A DNA stretch of 64,000 nt. It comes from Arthrobacter caoxuetaonis. Lineage in GTDB: Bacteria > Actinomycetota > Actinomycetes > Actinomycetales > Micrococcaceae. The stretch lies in the NCBI RefSeq assembly GCF_023921125.1, contig NZ_CP099467.1, positions 248,001 through 312,000 of the forward strand. Direction: 5' to 3'. The translations under genes were made by a program, and so were the position numbers. How positions within the stretch are numbered: position 1 is the first letter of the stretch; each line of letters begins with the position of its first letter. Below, piece by piece: positions 17,684-24,965 of the stretch. The notes under the pieces were generated by a model. That model was given only the letters and a program-made list of their open reading frames with translations, searched no databases and had not been told where the DNA came from.

Positions 17684-17708
17684 ACATGCGCAGACGCCCA
17701 GGGCGGCA
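17684..17708 (-). promoter_or_regulatory. class C promoter-like element
   Basis: On the - strand it reads GGGCGTCTGCGCATGT, matching the other class C boxes at CTRCGCATGT. It lies 50 bases upstream of the 17634 start. Confidence 0.45.
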
Positions 17709-17711
17709 CCC

Positions 17712-18425
17712 CTAGAGGGGCAGGGCTCTGGCGGCTGAGGACGGCTTGCACACGGGGCAGCCGTTGGAGAAGTGCCGGTCAGCGACCCGCATCCGGTACG
17801 GTGCGTGGCCTTCGGGGCAGTTCCACACGTACGCGCGCTTGGACTGCAGGGCGACGTCCGCGGTGGTCCTGGGGGCGTTTGCTTCGGTGTTCCATTCCGC
17901 GGCCAGAGCGGGGTTGCGCTCAGCCAGGGACCGGCCCGGTGCAGGCAGTGTCCTGAGGTCTGCGCGTGCCTGTTCGCTGCAGACGGGGCACCGCTGCCCC
18001 TGGTAAACGCGGTGCTGGGTTGTGGCGCGGTAGCTTCCGTGCCCGTTGGGACAGATCCAGGAGACGACCTTGTTGGATGCCCGGCGGACCCGTGAGGGAG
18101 TCAGGTCCCCGTTGGCTTCGATGTCCCAGTCGGCGGCAATTTCAGGGTGCAGCTCGGCAAGGGACCGTCCCGGGGCGGGGACGCTGGAGGCCAGGGTGGT
18201 GCGTTCGCGGCCGCAGACGGGGCAGCCGCTGCCGGCGTTGCGGTTGGCGATGCGCGAGTAGAAGGGAAGGTGTCCCTTCGGGCACGCCCACCAGGCCTTC
18301 TTCAGCGACGAGGGGGTCACCGATGCGGGGGTGAGGTCACCGTTTAGCTCGGTATGCCATTCGGAGGCGAGCTCCGGGTTGGCGTCTTGCAGGGAGGGGC
18401 GCCGCGGGGCAGTCTTCGTAGTCAT
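17712..18425 (-). CDS. triple zinc-ribbon (DUF4379-type) protein
   Basis: The 237-residue protein contains three copies of a unit of about 65-70 residues: a LAxxxPxLAxEWxxExNxxLTP lead, then a four-cysteine zinc site with the pattern CPxGH and CPVC. This matches the probable zinc-ribbon domain DUF4379, often found next to nuclease domains in actinobacteria. Here no nuclease follows. The ATG at 18425 is exactly five bases from a class A box, so translation is likely leaderless. A nucleic-acid binding role is inferred. Confidence 0.75.
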   Translation of the reverse strand: MTTKTAPRRPSLQDANPELASEWHTELNGDLTPASVTPSSLKKAWWACPKGHLPFYSRIANRNAGSGCPVCGRERTTLASSVPAPGRSLAELHPEIAADWDIEANGDLTPSRVRRASNKVVSWICPNGHGSYRATTQHRVYQGQRCPVCSEQARADLRTLPAPGRSLAERNPALAAEWNTEANAPRTTADVALQSKRAYVWNCPEGHAPYRMRVADRHFSNGCPVCKPSSAARALPL

Positions 18426-18430
18426 ACCAG

Positions 18431-18462
18431 TAATGTGTGCGGCATCAGGGGTTGCCCTCACC
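18431..18462 (-). promoter_or_regulatory. class A promoter
   Basis: GGTGAGGGCA, 12 bases, GCACACATTA, then five bases to ATG 18425. Confidence 0.7.
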
Positions 18463-18468
18463 GCAGGG

Positions 18469-19044
18469 TCATGCCGCCTTGTATCCGAAACCGTCCCCGG
18501 GTCCCTCTGCAGAACCCAGTTCGGATACCTCTCCGTCGGTGACGATGAGGATGCTCCGGAGAGGGGCCGGACGTGCCTGAAGCCCCTCAGGGTCGTTGAG
18601 GAACGCGGTCAGCTTCCCGAGTGCCGCGTCGACCACGTCACGGTCGATCTCAGGGTTGCCCTGGACGTAAAGTGCGACGGCAAGGCCGGGGCTGGCCGGG
18701 AAGTCCCAGTCGCCGTCCAGGACGTAGGCGATAGGCTCCGTCAGGGTGTTCATGTGCAGCTGGTCAATGTCCTCCGGGGCGGCCTCCCCGTCCGCGAGGC
18801 GCTGCAGGGCACCGGAGGTGTCGATGCCGGGGCGCCGCAGGCTCAGATGCTCAACCGTGAGGCGCAGCAGTTCCTGCAGGTGCGGCAGGGACTCATCGAC
18901 GGTATCCCCCGATGCTTCCGCGGCAGCCCTGAAGGATTCCAGAGCTTCAGGGGAGGCATAGGGTGCAAGGCCTTCGGCGATGACGGTGCAGGCTTCGGAT
19001 GCCTGGGACTCGAAGTTCCCGGCGCTGTTCGGTGGTGTGCTCAA
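18469..19044 (-). CDS. hypothetical helical protein, 191 aa
   Basis: The best start is TTG at 19044, eight bases after GAGAAGG. The product is acidic and mostly helical in its first half (SPEALESFRAAAEASG, LPHLQELLRLTVEHLSL), then shorter strands (IAYVLDGDWDF, RSILIVTDGEV). No membrane segment or catalytic motif is evident. It lies 19 bases downstream of a helicase-associated-repeat gene and is probably the third gene of the transcript starting near 20378. Confidence 0.5.
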   Translation of the reverse strand: MSTPPNSAGNFESQASEACTVIAEGLAPYASPEALESFRAAAEASGDTVDESLPHLQELLRLTVEHLSLRRPGIDTSGALQRLADGEAAPEDIDQLHMNTLTEPIAYVLDGDWDFPASPGLAVALYVQGNPEIDRDVVDAALGKLTAFLNDPEGLQARPAPLRSILIVTDGEVSELGSAEGPGDGFGYKAA

Positions 19045-19062
19045 TGGTGCCTTCTCGGGGGT

Positions 19063-19530
19063 CTAGGCGTTCAGGGTGCCGGCGGGGCCGGAGGTCTTTT
19101 TGGTGAGGGTTTTCGCCGGGGTACGCATCCAGCCGGGGCAGTGCTCCTGGAGCCACCGGAACCGGCCTTCACGCAGGCGTCCTGCACGGTGCAGGGACTG
19201 CTGGCAGGCCAGCCACAGGGCGATCATCCGTTCGTTGTACTGGGACGAGGCAGCAGAGGGGACGGCGCGGCTGGTCAGCAGGAACGTTGAGGCTTCCCGT
19301 GCCCGGTCCAGCCAGATGCCGTCGGGATCCGCTTCCCATCCGGGGATGGCCTGGTCCAGTGCAGCCCGGCGGAAATCATCCATGGCCCCGGAGGCCAGGG
19401 CGACGCGCTGCCGGTTCAGCCACTGGCCAAGGGAGCGTTCGTAGTCGGAGCTGGTGACGGCCGAGGGCCAGCGGTGGTTCGTTTCGTAGAAGTCGGCGAC
19501 AGCCGGGAGCATCCTGCGTTCATCGAGCAT
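19063..19530 (-). CDS. free-standing helicase-associated (HA) repeat protein
   Basis: The ATG at 19530 shares its A with the stop of the upstream gene (TGATG), so translation is coupled. The 155-residue product contains two HA-type repeats, each with the outline FYxxxxRWPS, WLNRQRxALxxG, LDxxxPGW. HA domains normally follow helicase domains and bind DNA or RNA; here there is no helicase domain. It is a shorter paralogue of its upstream neighbour. Confidence 0.65.
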   Translation of the reverse strand: MLDERRMLPAVADFYETNHRWPSAVTSSDYERSLGQWLNRQRVALASGAMDDFRRAALDQAIPGWEADPDGIWLDRAREASTFLLTSRAVPSAASSQYNERMIALWLACQQSLHRAGRLREGRFRWLQEHCPGWMRTPAKTLTKKTSGPAGTLNA

Positions 19531-20378
19531 CAGATGGTCCCTCCTTTGGCTATCGCGGCGTCGGGCCACCCGGGGATGGCTTCAAGATGCCCTGCCCGTT
19601 CAGCGGTGAGCCGGCCGGTGCGGTGGGCGCTGCGCTGGGAGCGTGCCCATGCGGCGAGGGCTGCTTCTGCGGGGACGGAAGGGACGGGCCAGCGGCCGGT
19701 GCCGGCGACGAATCCGGCCAGGGCCCGCGCCTTGGTCTGCCACGGGAAGTCGCGTCCTTCTGCGAGGGGAAGCCAGCCCGGTGCGTCCTTGTCGAGGCGG
19801 TTCATCCGGGAGCTGGCGAGCTTGCCGGCGCGCGCCTTGGCCCGCTGGTGGGTCAGCCATCGTGCAAGGGACACTTCGTCATCTCGTCCGGTCAGGGAAG
19901 GGAGCCGCCCGTGGAGGTCCACGAAGTCGGTGACGTCATCGGCGCGCTCATCCCACGTGGCCATACGACGCGGAGGTGTTTCGAGCCAGCCGCCGAAGGC
20001 GTCCTGGAGTGCCCTGCGGCGTTCGGGTGCCAGCTTCCCTGAGGCGGCGGCACGGCGCTGGGTTCCCAGCCAGGTGCGGGTGGCCCGGTCGGGGCTTTCA
20101 CCGGCGGTGCGGGCGGCGACAGCGGCGGCCAGGCTGGCCTTCCAGCGGTCTTCACGGCTGTTGGCCCACCCGGGGAGGTTCTCGTCCAGCCAGGCGCCCA
20201 GCTGGGCGTTCAGCTGCCCTTTGCGTGCTGCCCGGCGCTTGCGCTCCAGCCAGGTGTGCAGCTCCGGTTCGCCGGCCCCAGGAAGCCGCCCATGGCTGCG
20301 GGTGAACTCCACCGCGGCGCGCGCCATCGGGGCGTCGGTGTTCCGTCCCTGGGCGGTCGGCAAATCTAAAGTGGTCAC
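19530..20378 (-). CDS. free-standing HA repeat protein, four repeats
   Basis: The GTG at 20378 lies eight bases after a class B CATAG. The 282-residue product is built of about four repeats of the helicase-associated type (HGRLP, WLERKRRAARKGQLN, WLDENLPGW; further copies near 60-110, 130-190 and 200-260). Repeats are basic, which suits nucleic-acid binding. The long upstream extension of the frame lacks a better start and crosses the promoter, so it is excluded. It heads a three-gene transcript. Confidence 0.7.
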   Translation of the reverse strand: MTTLDLPTAQGRNTDAPMARAAVEFTRSHGRLPGAGEPELHTWLERKRRAARKGQLNAQLGAWLDENLPGWANSREDRWKASLAAAVAARTAGESPDRATRTWLGTQRRAAASGKLAPERRRALQDAFGGWLETPPRRMATWDERADDVTDFVDLHGRLPSLTGRDDEVSLARWLTHQRAKARAGKLASSRMNRLDKDAPGWLPLAEGRDFPWQTKARALAGFVAGTGRWPVPSVPAEAALAAWARSQRSAHRTGRLTAERAGHLEAIPGWPDAAIAKGGTI

Positions 20379-20385
20379 ACTATCT

Positions 20386-20410
20386 TCTATGCGTCGGAAG
20401 GCGTCACGGG
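20386..20410 (-). promoter_or_regulatory. class B promoter-like element
   Basis: CCCGTGACG, then GACGCATAGA with the same 11-base spacing as the other class B sites. It precedes GTG 20378. Confidence 0.55.
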
Positions 20411-20437
20411 CGGCAGGAAATGTTCCCGGACAGCCGG

Positions 20438-20471
20438 GAGGCCCCGTTTCCACTGTCGGAAGCGGGGCCTC
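20438..20471 (-). terminator. terminator hairpin after nrdH
   Basis: A 14-bp stem with one G-T pair and a 6-base loop lies 11 bases after the nrdH stop. No U-run follows on the - strand. Confidence 0.65.
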
Positions 20472-20482
20472 TGTTGTTGGTG

Positions 20483-20782
20483 TTAAGCGTTGGAGAGGGC
20501 GGTGTCCTTGGTCACCCGGGGCACCAGCGGATCCTCGGTGAACGCTTCGATCTTGTCCGGGCGGAAGCCGGAGAAGGAGTCGATGAGGTTCCCGTCAGCG
20601 TCGTGGACGAGCGTGACCGGTGCCTGCATGAAGCCAAGCCCCGCGAGCAGTTCCCTGGCCTCATCGGTGGTGGCGTCTATGACGTGGTATTCAACGCCCG
20701 TCTTGTTCAGGGACCGCTTCATGGCGATGCACTGCTGGCAGCCGGTGGGCTTGGAATACAGGGAGATGGTTTTCAGAGACAT
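20483..20782 (-). CDS. nrdH: NrdH-type glutaredoxin-like redoxin
   Basis: The 99-residue protein has a thioredoxin fold with active site CQQC (residues about 15-18), the TLV strand after cis-Pro (QAPVTLV) and the FSGFRPDKI segment typical of NrdH redoxins. NrdH donates electrons to class Ib ribonucleotide reductase, which could supply dNTPs during replication of the element; no reductase gene is visible here. It follows the DinG-like helicase gene by 81 bases and is closed by a terminator. Confidence 0.8.
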   Translation of the reverse strand: MSLKTISLYSKPTGCQQCIAMKRSLNKTGVEYHVIDATTDEARELLAGLGFMQAPVTLVHDADGNLIDSFSGFRPDKIEAFTEDPLVPRVTKDTALSNA

Positions 20783-20863
20783 GGGTGCCTTTCATCTGGG
20801 GCGGCGGAGGCCGCGGGGGGGCATGCGGGTAAAGGGACTGTGTGCGGCAGGGGCCGGAAGTGA

Positions 20864-23119
20864 TCAGGCGGCCAGTCCGAGGTCGCCCGTTTCGAGTCCT
20901 TCGAGGAATTCGATGGCCGCCTTGTGGCTGGTGGTAACGCGCAGGAACCGCTCGACGGCCTTCTTGTAGATGCGGCGGGTCGGCTCCGGGTAGCTGACCG
21001 GTCCGGTCTTCAGGAACCGCGGATCCAGGACGGCGAACATACCGACGTCTCCCATGGAGCGGATGAGCCGTCCTGCAGCCTGCTCCAGGAGCAGTGCAGC
21101 TTCGGCGACGTACACGAGGCGGTCAGCGGACCATTTGTCGGTCTGCAGTGCCTCCATGAGCGCCTCGACACGGGCATCCCCTACCGGGTTGCCGGCCTGC
21201 CGGGGGATGCGGTCCACGGTCACGAGGGAGCAGGTGCGCCCGGGAGCGTCCACGCCGGTCATGAGGGACTTGGTTCCCACCAGCACGGCATGTTCGTCGT
21301 CGCGCCATGCGCTCATCAGGTAGCGGGTGGACTGGCCGTCCCACTGGGAGTAGACCTTCCAGCGGCCTTTGGCGGCGGCGCGCAGCTCCTTCGCGTACCG
21401 CTCCCCCGATGAGGATTTGGCCGAGAGGATCAGGGCACGTCCCAGGGACGCTTCGACGAGCTCAACGTTCTTCCGGGCAGCCCATCCTTCATGCAGGCGC
21501 GCGTCGAAACGGGCCCTGCGTCCGGGAGCCCAGCCGGGGTAGAGCTCCTGGAGTTCGGGGCCGGCCAGCTTGGGAATGTAGAGCAGCGAGGACCCGTAGG
21601 CCTTATCGAACGGGCTCGGGTAGCTCACGTTCTCTGCCGTCATGCCCGCCTGGTATCCGAAGCGTCCCGGGAGGGTCGCGGAGACGGCGATAACGGTCAT
21701 CGGGTACGTGCCGGTTTCCTCTTCAACCGGCTCTCCGGCCTCCTTCATGGCCTGGACAATGGGATCTTCCTCGTCGGGCAGCATCGGGGCGGTCCACAGG
21801 TTCGCCTGGAGCATGCCGCCGACGTTCACCGGTGAGGAACTGGCAGCCCAGTACGGGGTCTGGTTCCGGGCATCCTTGGGCGGGCTCTTCATCTCGATCC
21901 AGCGGGCGACGCCGGTCTTGTGGAGCTTCACGGCGGAAATGTTGGCGATGAAGGTGTCCATGCGGCCGGTCAGGCGTTTGGCTGCGAGGCGGATCTTGGT
22001 GTTCGGGGAGCTGGAGGGCACTTCAAGGGCGCCCTTCACCGACTTGGCCCAGCCGATCATCATGTCTCCGGTGGCTTCGACCGGGTCTTCGTTCTCGGTG
22101 ATCTTGCGGACTTCACCGGACTTGGTGCCGCGGCCAAGGGTGGCGAGCTCCTCGTTAAGTTCCAGGGCCAGCGCCTTGCCTTCCTTCACGAGGCGCTCCA
22201 CCCGGGGGTCCATCTCGTCCAGGACGCGGGTGATGGACCGGGCGAGGCCGGTGACGGTGGCGACGGAGACTTCGCTGGCGCCGGCGTTGCGGACATTCTC
22301 GGGCAGGGCGTGTGCTTCGTCGACCATGATGATGTGGAACTCGCCCAGGTTCTTGTTGCCGACAAGGACGGGGACACCCTTGGCGGCCTGGACGGCGAGC
22401 ATCGAATGGTTGGTGACGACGATGTCCGCTTCGGCTGCCTTGGCGCGTGCCTTCTTGGGCTTGCAGTACTCAAAGACGGGGCAGCTGTCGCCGATGCATT
22501 CGCCGGGTCCGACGGACACTGCGTTCCACAGCTCGTTGGTCAGGTCGCCGTCAAAGGACTGCTTGTCCCCCGGGTCGCCTTCCTTCAGCGACAGGGCCCA
22601 GATGAGCAGGGGGACGCCTTTGGCCAGGTCGAAGGGACGCCCGTCCAGCTGTGCGTTGCCGGTCTTGGGCAGGGCGGCGAGCTTGGAGCGCAGTTCGGGT
22701 GTGGTCAGGCGCGCGCCGGCGGTTCCGGTGACGGCTTCGGCGGTGTCGCGCACCGCTGCCAGGCACAGGTAGTTGGAGAACCCTTTGAGGAGGGCGACGT
22801 CGGGGCGGGTGCCGGTGACCTTTTCGCAGGCGGCGGCGGCGTTGGGTGCGTCCTTGTCGATGATCTGCGCCTGCAGGGACAGGGATTCGGTGCTGATGAT
22901 GGTCCGCTGGCCCAGTTCGGCGGCGGCCACCATGGCAGGGGCGAGCAGGGACAGGGATTTGCCAAGGCCCGTGGGCGCGACGCCGACAACGTGCCCGGTC
23001 GTCTTGATGGCTTCTTCGATGTGTTCGGTCAGGGTGGCCTGGCCGGGACGCGGCATGGCGTCGGGGATTCCGGTGGCGATCCTCACTGCTTCGGTCAGGG
23101 TCTTCATCATGGTGGTCAT
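20864..23119 (-). CDS. DinG/XPD-like DNA helicase
   Basis: The 751-residue protein shows Walker A near 50 (APTGLGKS), DEAH near 266 (VDEAHALPENVR), helicase motif III-VI segments, and the four cysteines (YLC near 122, then C, C, C in ECIGDSCPVFEYC) that bind the Fe-S cluster of XPD/DinG enzymes. These unwind DNA 5' to 3' and resolve R-loops or replication blocks. It likely supports replication or repair of the element. Ribosome site AAGG lies before ATG. It is followed by nrdH. Confidence 0.85.
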   Translation of the reverse strand: MTTMMKTLTEAVRIATGIPDAMPRPGQATLTEHIEEAIKTTGHVVGVAPTGLGKSLSLLAPAMVAAAELGQRTIISTESLSLQAQIIDKDAPNAAAACEKVTGTRPDVALLKGFSNYLCLAAVRDTAEAVTGTAGARLTTPELRSKLAALPKTGNAQLDGRPFDLAKGVPLLIWALSLKEGDPGDKQSFDGDLTNELWNAVSVGPGECIGDSCPVFEYCKPKKARAKAAEADIVVTNHSMLAVQAAKGVPVLVGNKNLGEFHIIMVDEAHALPENVRNAGASEVSVATVTGLARSITRVLDEMDPRVERLVKEGKALALELNEELATLGRGTKSGEVRKITENEDPVEATGDMMIGWAKSVKGALEVPSSSPNTKIRLAAKRLTGRMDTFIANISAVKLHKTGVARWIEMKSPPKDARNQTPYWAASSSPVNVGGMLQANLWTAPMLPDEEDPIVQAMKEAGEPVEEETGTYPMTVIAVSATLPGRFGYQAGMTAENVSYPSPFDKAYGSSLLYIPKLAGPELQELYPGWAPGRRARFDARLHEGWAARKNVELVEASLGRALILSAKSSSGERYAKELRAAAKGRWKVYSQWDGQSTRYLMSAWRDDEHAVLVGTKSLMTGVDAPGRTCSLVTVDRIPRQAGNPVGDARVEALMEALQTDKWSADRLVYVAEAALLLEQAAGRLIRSMGDVGMFAVLDPRFLKTGPVSYPEPTRRIYKKAVERFLRVTTSHKAAIEFLEGLETGDLGLAA

Positions 23120-23179
23120 TGGTGTGCCTTAGCGGTTGGTGGGCCTGGCCGGAGGGCCGTGCTGTGTGGATGTCCGGGG

Positions 23180-23206
23180 GCGGGTGCCGGTAGTGCCGGC
23201 ACCCGC
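23180..23206 (-). terminator. terminator hairpin
   Basis: An 11-bp stem GCGGGTGCCGG/CCGGCACCCGC with loop TAGTG lies 14 bases after the stop of the membrane protein gene on the - strand. Confidence 0.65.
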
Positions 23207-23220
23207 TGGCGTGCTGGGGG

Positions 23221-23604
23221 TTACGCGGCGGCTTCGGCCAGCTTCGGTGAGCGGCGGAAGCGGATGAGGTCCCCCACCGGCAGGGTGCGTTCGACCGCCC
23301 AGGCCTGGTGCAGTGCGTAGGTGCCGCCGATGGCCAGGACCAGCGGGAGCGCTTCGACGTACACGCTGAAGGACAGGCCGATGATGGCCGCCCACCGGTA
23401 CCAGTGCCGGATTTCGCCCGGAAGCAGGATGGTGCTCACGATCGCCGGGACGGCCAGCAGGAGCGGGTACATCCAGAGGAAATGATCTTCGGGCATCTGG
23501 ATCCGGAACAGGATCTGGATGTGGGCGATGGACACGGCGGCGGCGAGGACCCATCCGAGGGCCTTCTTCCAGCCGGGTGAAAGGGTTTTCAGGGAGAAGC
23601 TCAT
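23221..23604 (-). CDS. small multi-helix membrane protein, unknown
   Basis: The 127-residue product has four probable membrane helices (about 15-33, 42-60, 70-85 and 88-102) and a soluble basic C-terminus (GDLIRFRRSPKLAEAAA). No family is recognised. Its ATG overlaps the stop of the upstream gene as ATGA, so the two are translated together from the class A promoters near 24.8-24.9 kb. It lies downstream of the VirB4 region, so a role in the transfer machine is possible but not shown. Confidence 0.55.
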   Translation of the reverse strand: MSFSLKTLSPGWKKALGWVLAAAVSIAHIQILFRIQMPEDHFLWMYPLLLAVPAIVSTILLPGEIRHWYRWAAIIGLSFSVYVEALPLVLAIGGTYALHQAWAVERTLPVGDLIRFRRSPKLAEAAA

Positions 23605-24764
23605 GCGGCGGGGGCCTTAACGTCGAATTCGGTCATGGTGGTGATCAGCCGGTCCAGCTGTTCGTAAATGTCGTTCTCGGTCATGCCCAGGCGCTGTCCG
23701 GGGTGGGCCAGGACGCGGGCGAAGACCTCCGGGGACTTCAGGACGGTGATGCGGCGTCCGGCGAGGCGTTCGTCGCGGTACTCGGCCCCGGTGGTGTCGA
23801 AGGATGAGTACGCCTCGAACTCCAGGGCGATGAACGTTTCGCAGGTCTCTGCTGCCAGCCGGGCCCAGCCCTTGCCGGTTCCCAGGGCGCGGACGCTGGC
23901 CTGGAAGAGGCGCAGGACGTTGCGGGAGGGGCGGGCACGGTCGGAGACGGCAGCGTCCACGAGGACCTGGGCAACCTTTGCGGGTGCGCTGGCGATGGCG
24001 TCCATCTGGTCGAAGGAGCAGTTGTCCCACAGGGCGAGCAGGCCTTCATCGACCGTGTACGGGTACGGCTCGGATTCGATCAGGGCGCGCATGGCGCAGA
24101 CGGAACGGTGGGCCAGCTCAGGGCAGGCGTCAACCATTGCCTTCAACCGCTTGCGTTCAACAAGCGGAGGGCGTGCGGCGGCCGGTACACGGTAGCCGTG
24201 CATGATGGACGCTGCGGAGGCGGACAGCTTGGAGCTGTCGCGCAGGTGGCGCTGCTTGGAGCGGAGCCAGTCGGCGGCGTCAGTAAACGTTTCACCTTCC
24301 GGGTCGGCTTCGGCGCTGCCGTCGACGGACGCGGAGTGGAAGACGGTGTGGGATGCCGGGGGCGGGGTGTCCGTGTACTTAGTCTTGTCAGGGACCGGGT
24401 CCACGAGGTCGACCTTGGCGCCGGTGCGGACGTGGATGTTGCGCATCAGCGAGGAGCGCGAGGACCGCAGGAGCTGGCGGGCCCATGCGACGGCCGAGGT
24501 GTTCAGTGCAAGTTCAAGGTTGAACCCTCCGGGAGCGCCCTGCATGACCTTGCGGAAGAGAAGCTCTTCCATTTCGGCCTGGAGGTCGGCGCGTACCTGC
24601 GGGTCCAGGACAGTCTTCTCGCAGGCTACTGCCCGGGCGATGCCTGAAGCGTAGAGGGCTGCTGCGATCTGCTGTCGGGCAGCGGTGTCTTCGATGGTGC
24701 CGTCGGCGTACTGCTGAAGTACATCCCGGCAAATGGAGTCTGTGGTTATCGTTTGCTGCTGCAC
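23601..24764 (-). CDS. helical protein, possibly sigma-factor-like
   Basis: GTG 24764 lies exactly five bases from a class A box, so the longer upstream frame is rejected. The 387-residue product has a helical segment (EELLFRKVMQ to AVAWARQLLRSSRSSLMR, about 68-115) that recalls sigma region 2, then a linker and helices with a VPAAARPPLVERKR stretch near 200. A final helical domain follows. The resemblance to sigma factors is faint and unsupported by a clear region 4. If not sigma-like, it is unknown. It is coupled to the membrane protein downstream. Confidence 0.5.
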   Translation of the reverse strand: MQQQTITTDSICRDVLQQYADGTIEDTAARQQIAAALYASGIARAVACEKTVLDPQVRADLQAEMEELLFRKVMQGAPGGFNLELALNTSAVAWARQLLRSSRSSLMRNIHVRTGAKVDLVDPVPDKTKYTDTPPPASHTVFHSASVDGSAEADPEGETFTDAADWLRSKQRHLRDSSKLSASAASIMHGYRVPAAARPPLVERKRLKAMVDACPELAHRSVCAMRALIESEPYPYTVDEGLLALWDNCSFDQMDAIASAPAKVAQVLVDAAVSDRARPSRNVLRLFQASVRALGTGKGWARLAAETCETFIALEFEAYSSFDTTGAEYRDERLAGRRITVLKSPEVFARVLAHPGQRLGMTENDIYEQLDRLITTMTEFDVKAPAA

Positions 24765-24769
24765 ATGAG

Positions 24770-24801
24770 CTATGTGTGCGGCTGACCCCGAGAATGTACC
24801 C
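24770..24801 (-). promoter_or_regulatory. class A promoter
   Basis: GGGTACATTC, 12 bases, GCACACATAG, five bases to GTG 24764. The -35 half resembles that of the tandem site at 24891-24922. Confidence 0.65.
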
Positions 24802-24804
24802 AGT

Positions 24805-24885
24805 TCAGGGGTGTGTTCTGCAACACATTCCAGGCACCGGGGCGATTGCCCTGCCGGTGCCTTGCTGAACCGGCTCCCGGTCCAC
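24805..24885 (-). CDS. possible 26-aa leaderless leader peptide
   Basis: GTG 24885 lies exactly five bases after a class A box and opens a 26-codon frame (MDREPVQQGTG to CCRTHP) that ends just before a second class A promoter. It may be a small protein or a leader that tunes transcription of the downstream gene. Only the promoter geometry supports it. Confidence 0.3.
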   Translation of the reverse strand: MDREPVQQGTGRAIAPVPGMCCRTHP

Positions 24886-24890
24886 ATCAC

Positions 24891-24922
24891 CTATGTGTGC
24901 GGCACAGGTGTTGAATGTCACC
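24891..24922 (-). promoter_or_regulatory. class A promoter, upstream tandem copy
   Basis: GGTGACATTC, 12 bases, GCACACATAG, then five bases to a GTG. It sits right after the VirB4 terminator. Confidence 0.65.
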
Positions 24923-24930
24923 GCACCCGT

Positions 24931-24956
24931 GCAGGGTCCGGGGTTCCGGACCCTGC
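24931..24956 (-). terminator. terminator of the VirB4 operon
   Basis: A perfect 11-bp stem GCAGGGTCCGG/CCGGACCCTGC with a 4-base loop begins ten bases after the VirB4 stop. Confidence 0.7.
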
Positions 24957-24965
24957 TGAGGGCAC

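Noticed and set aside
24765..24890. Upstream extension of the 387-residue protein
   Set aside because: The extension would translate the promoter itself; the class A geometry places the start at GTG 24764.
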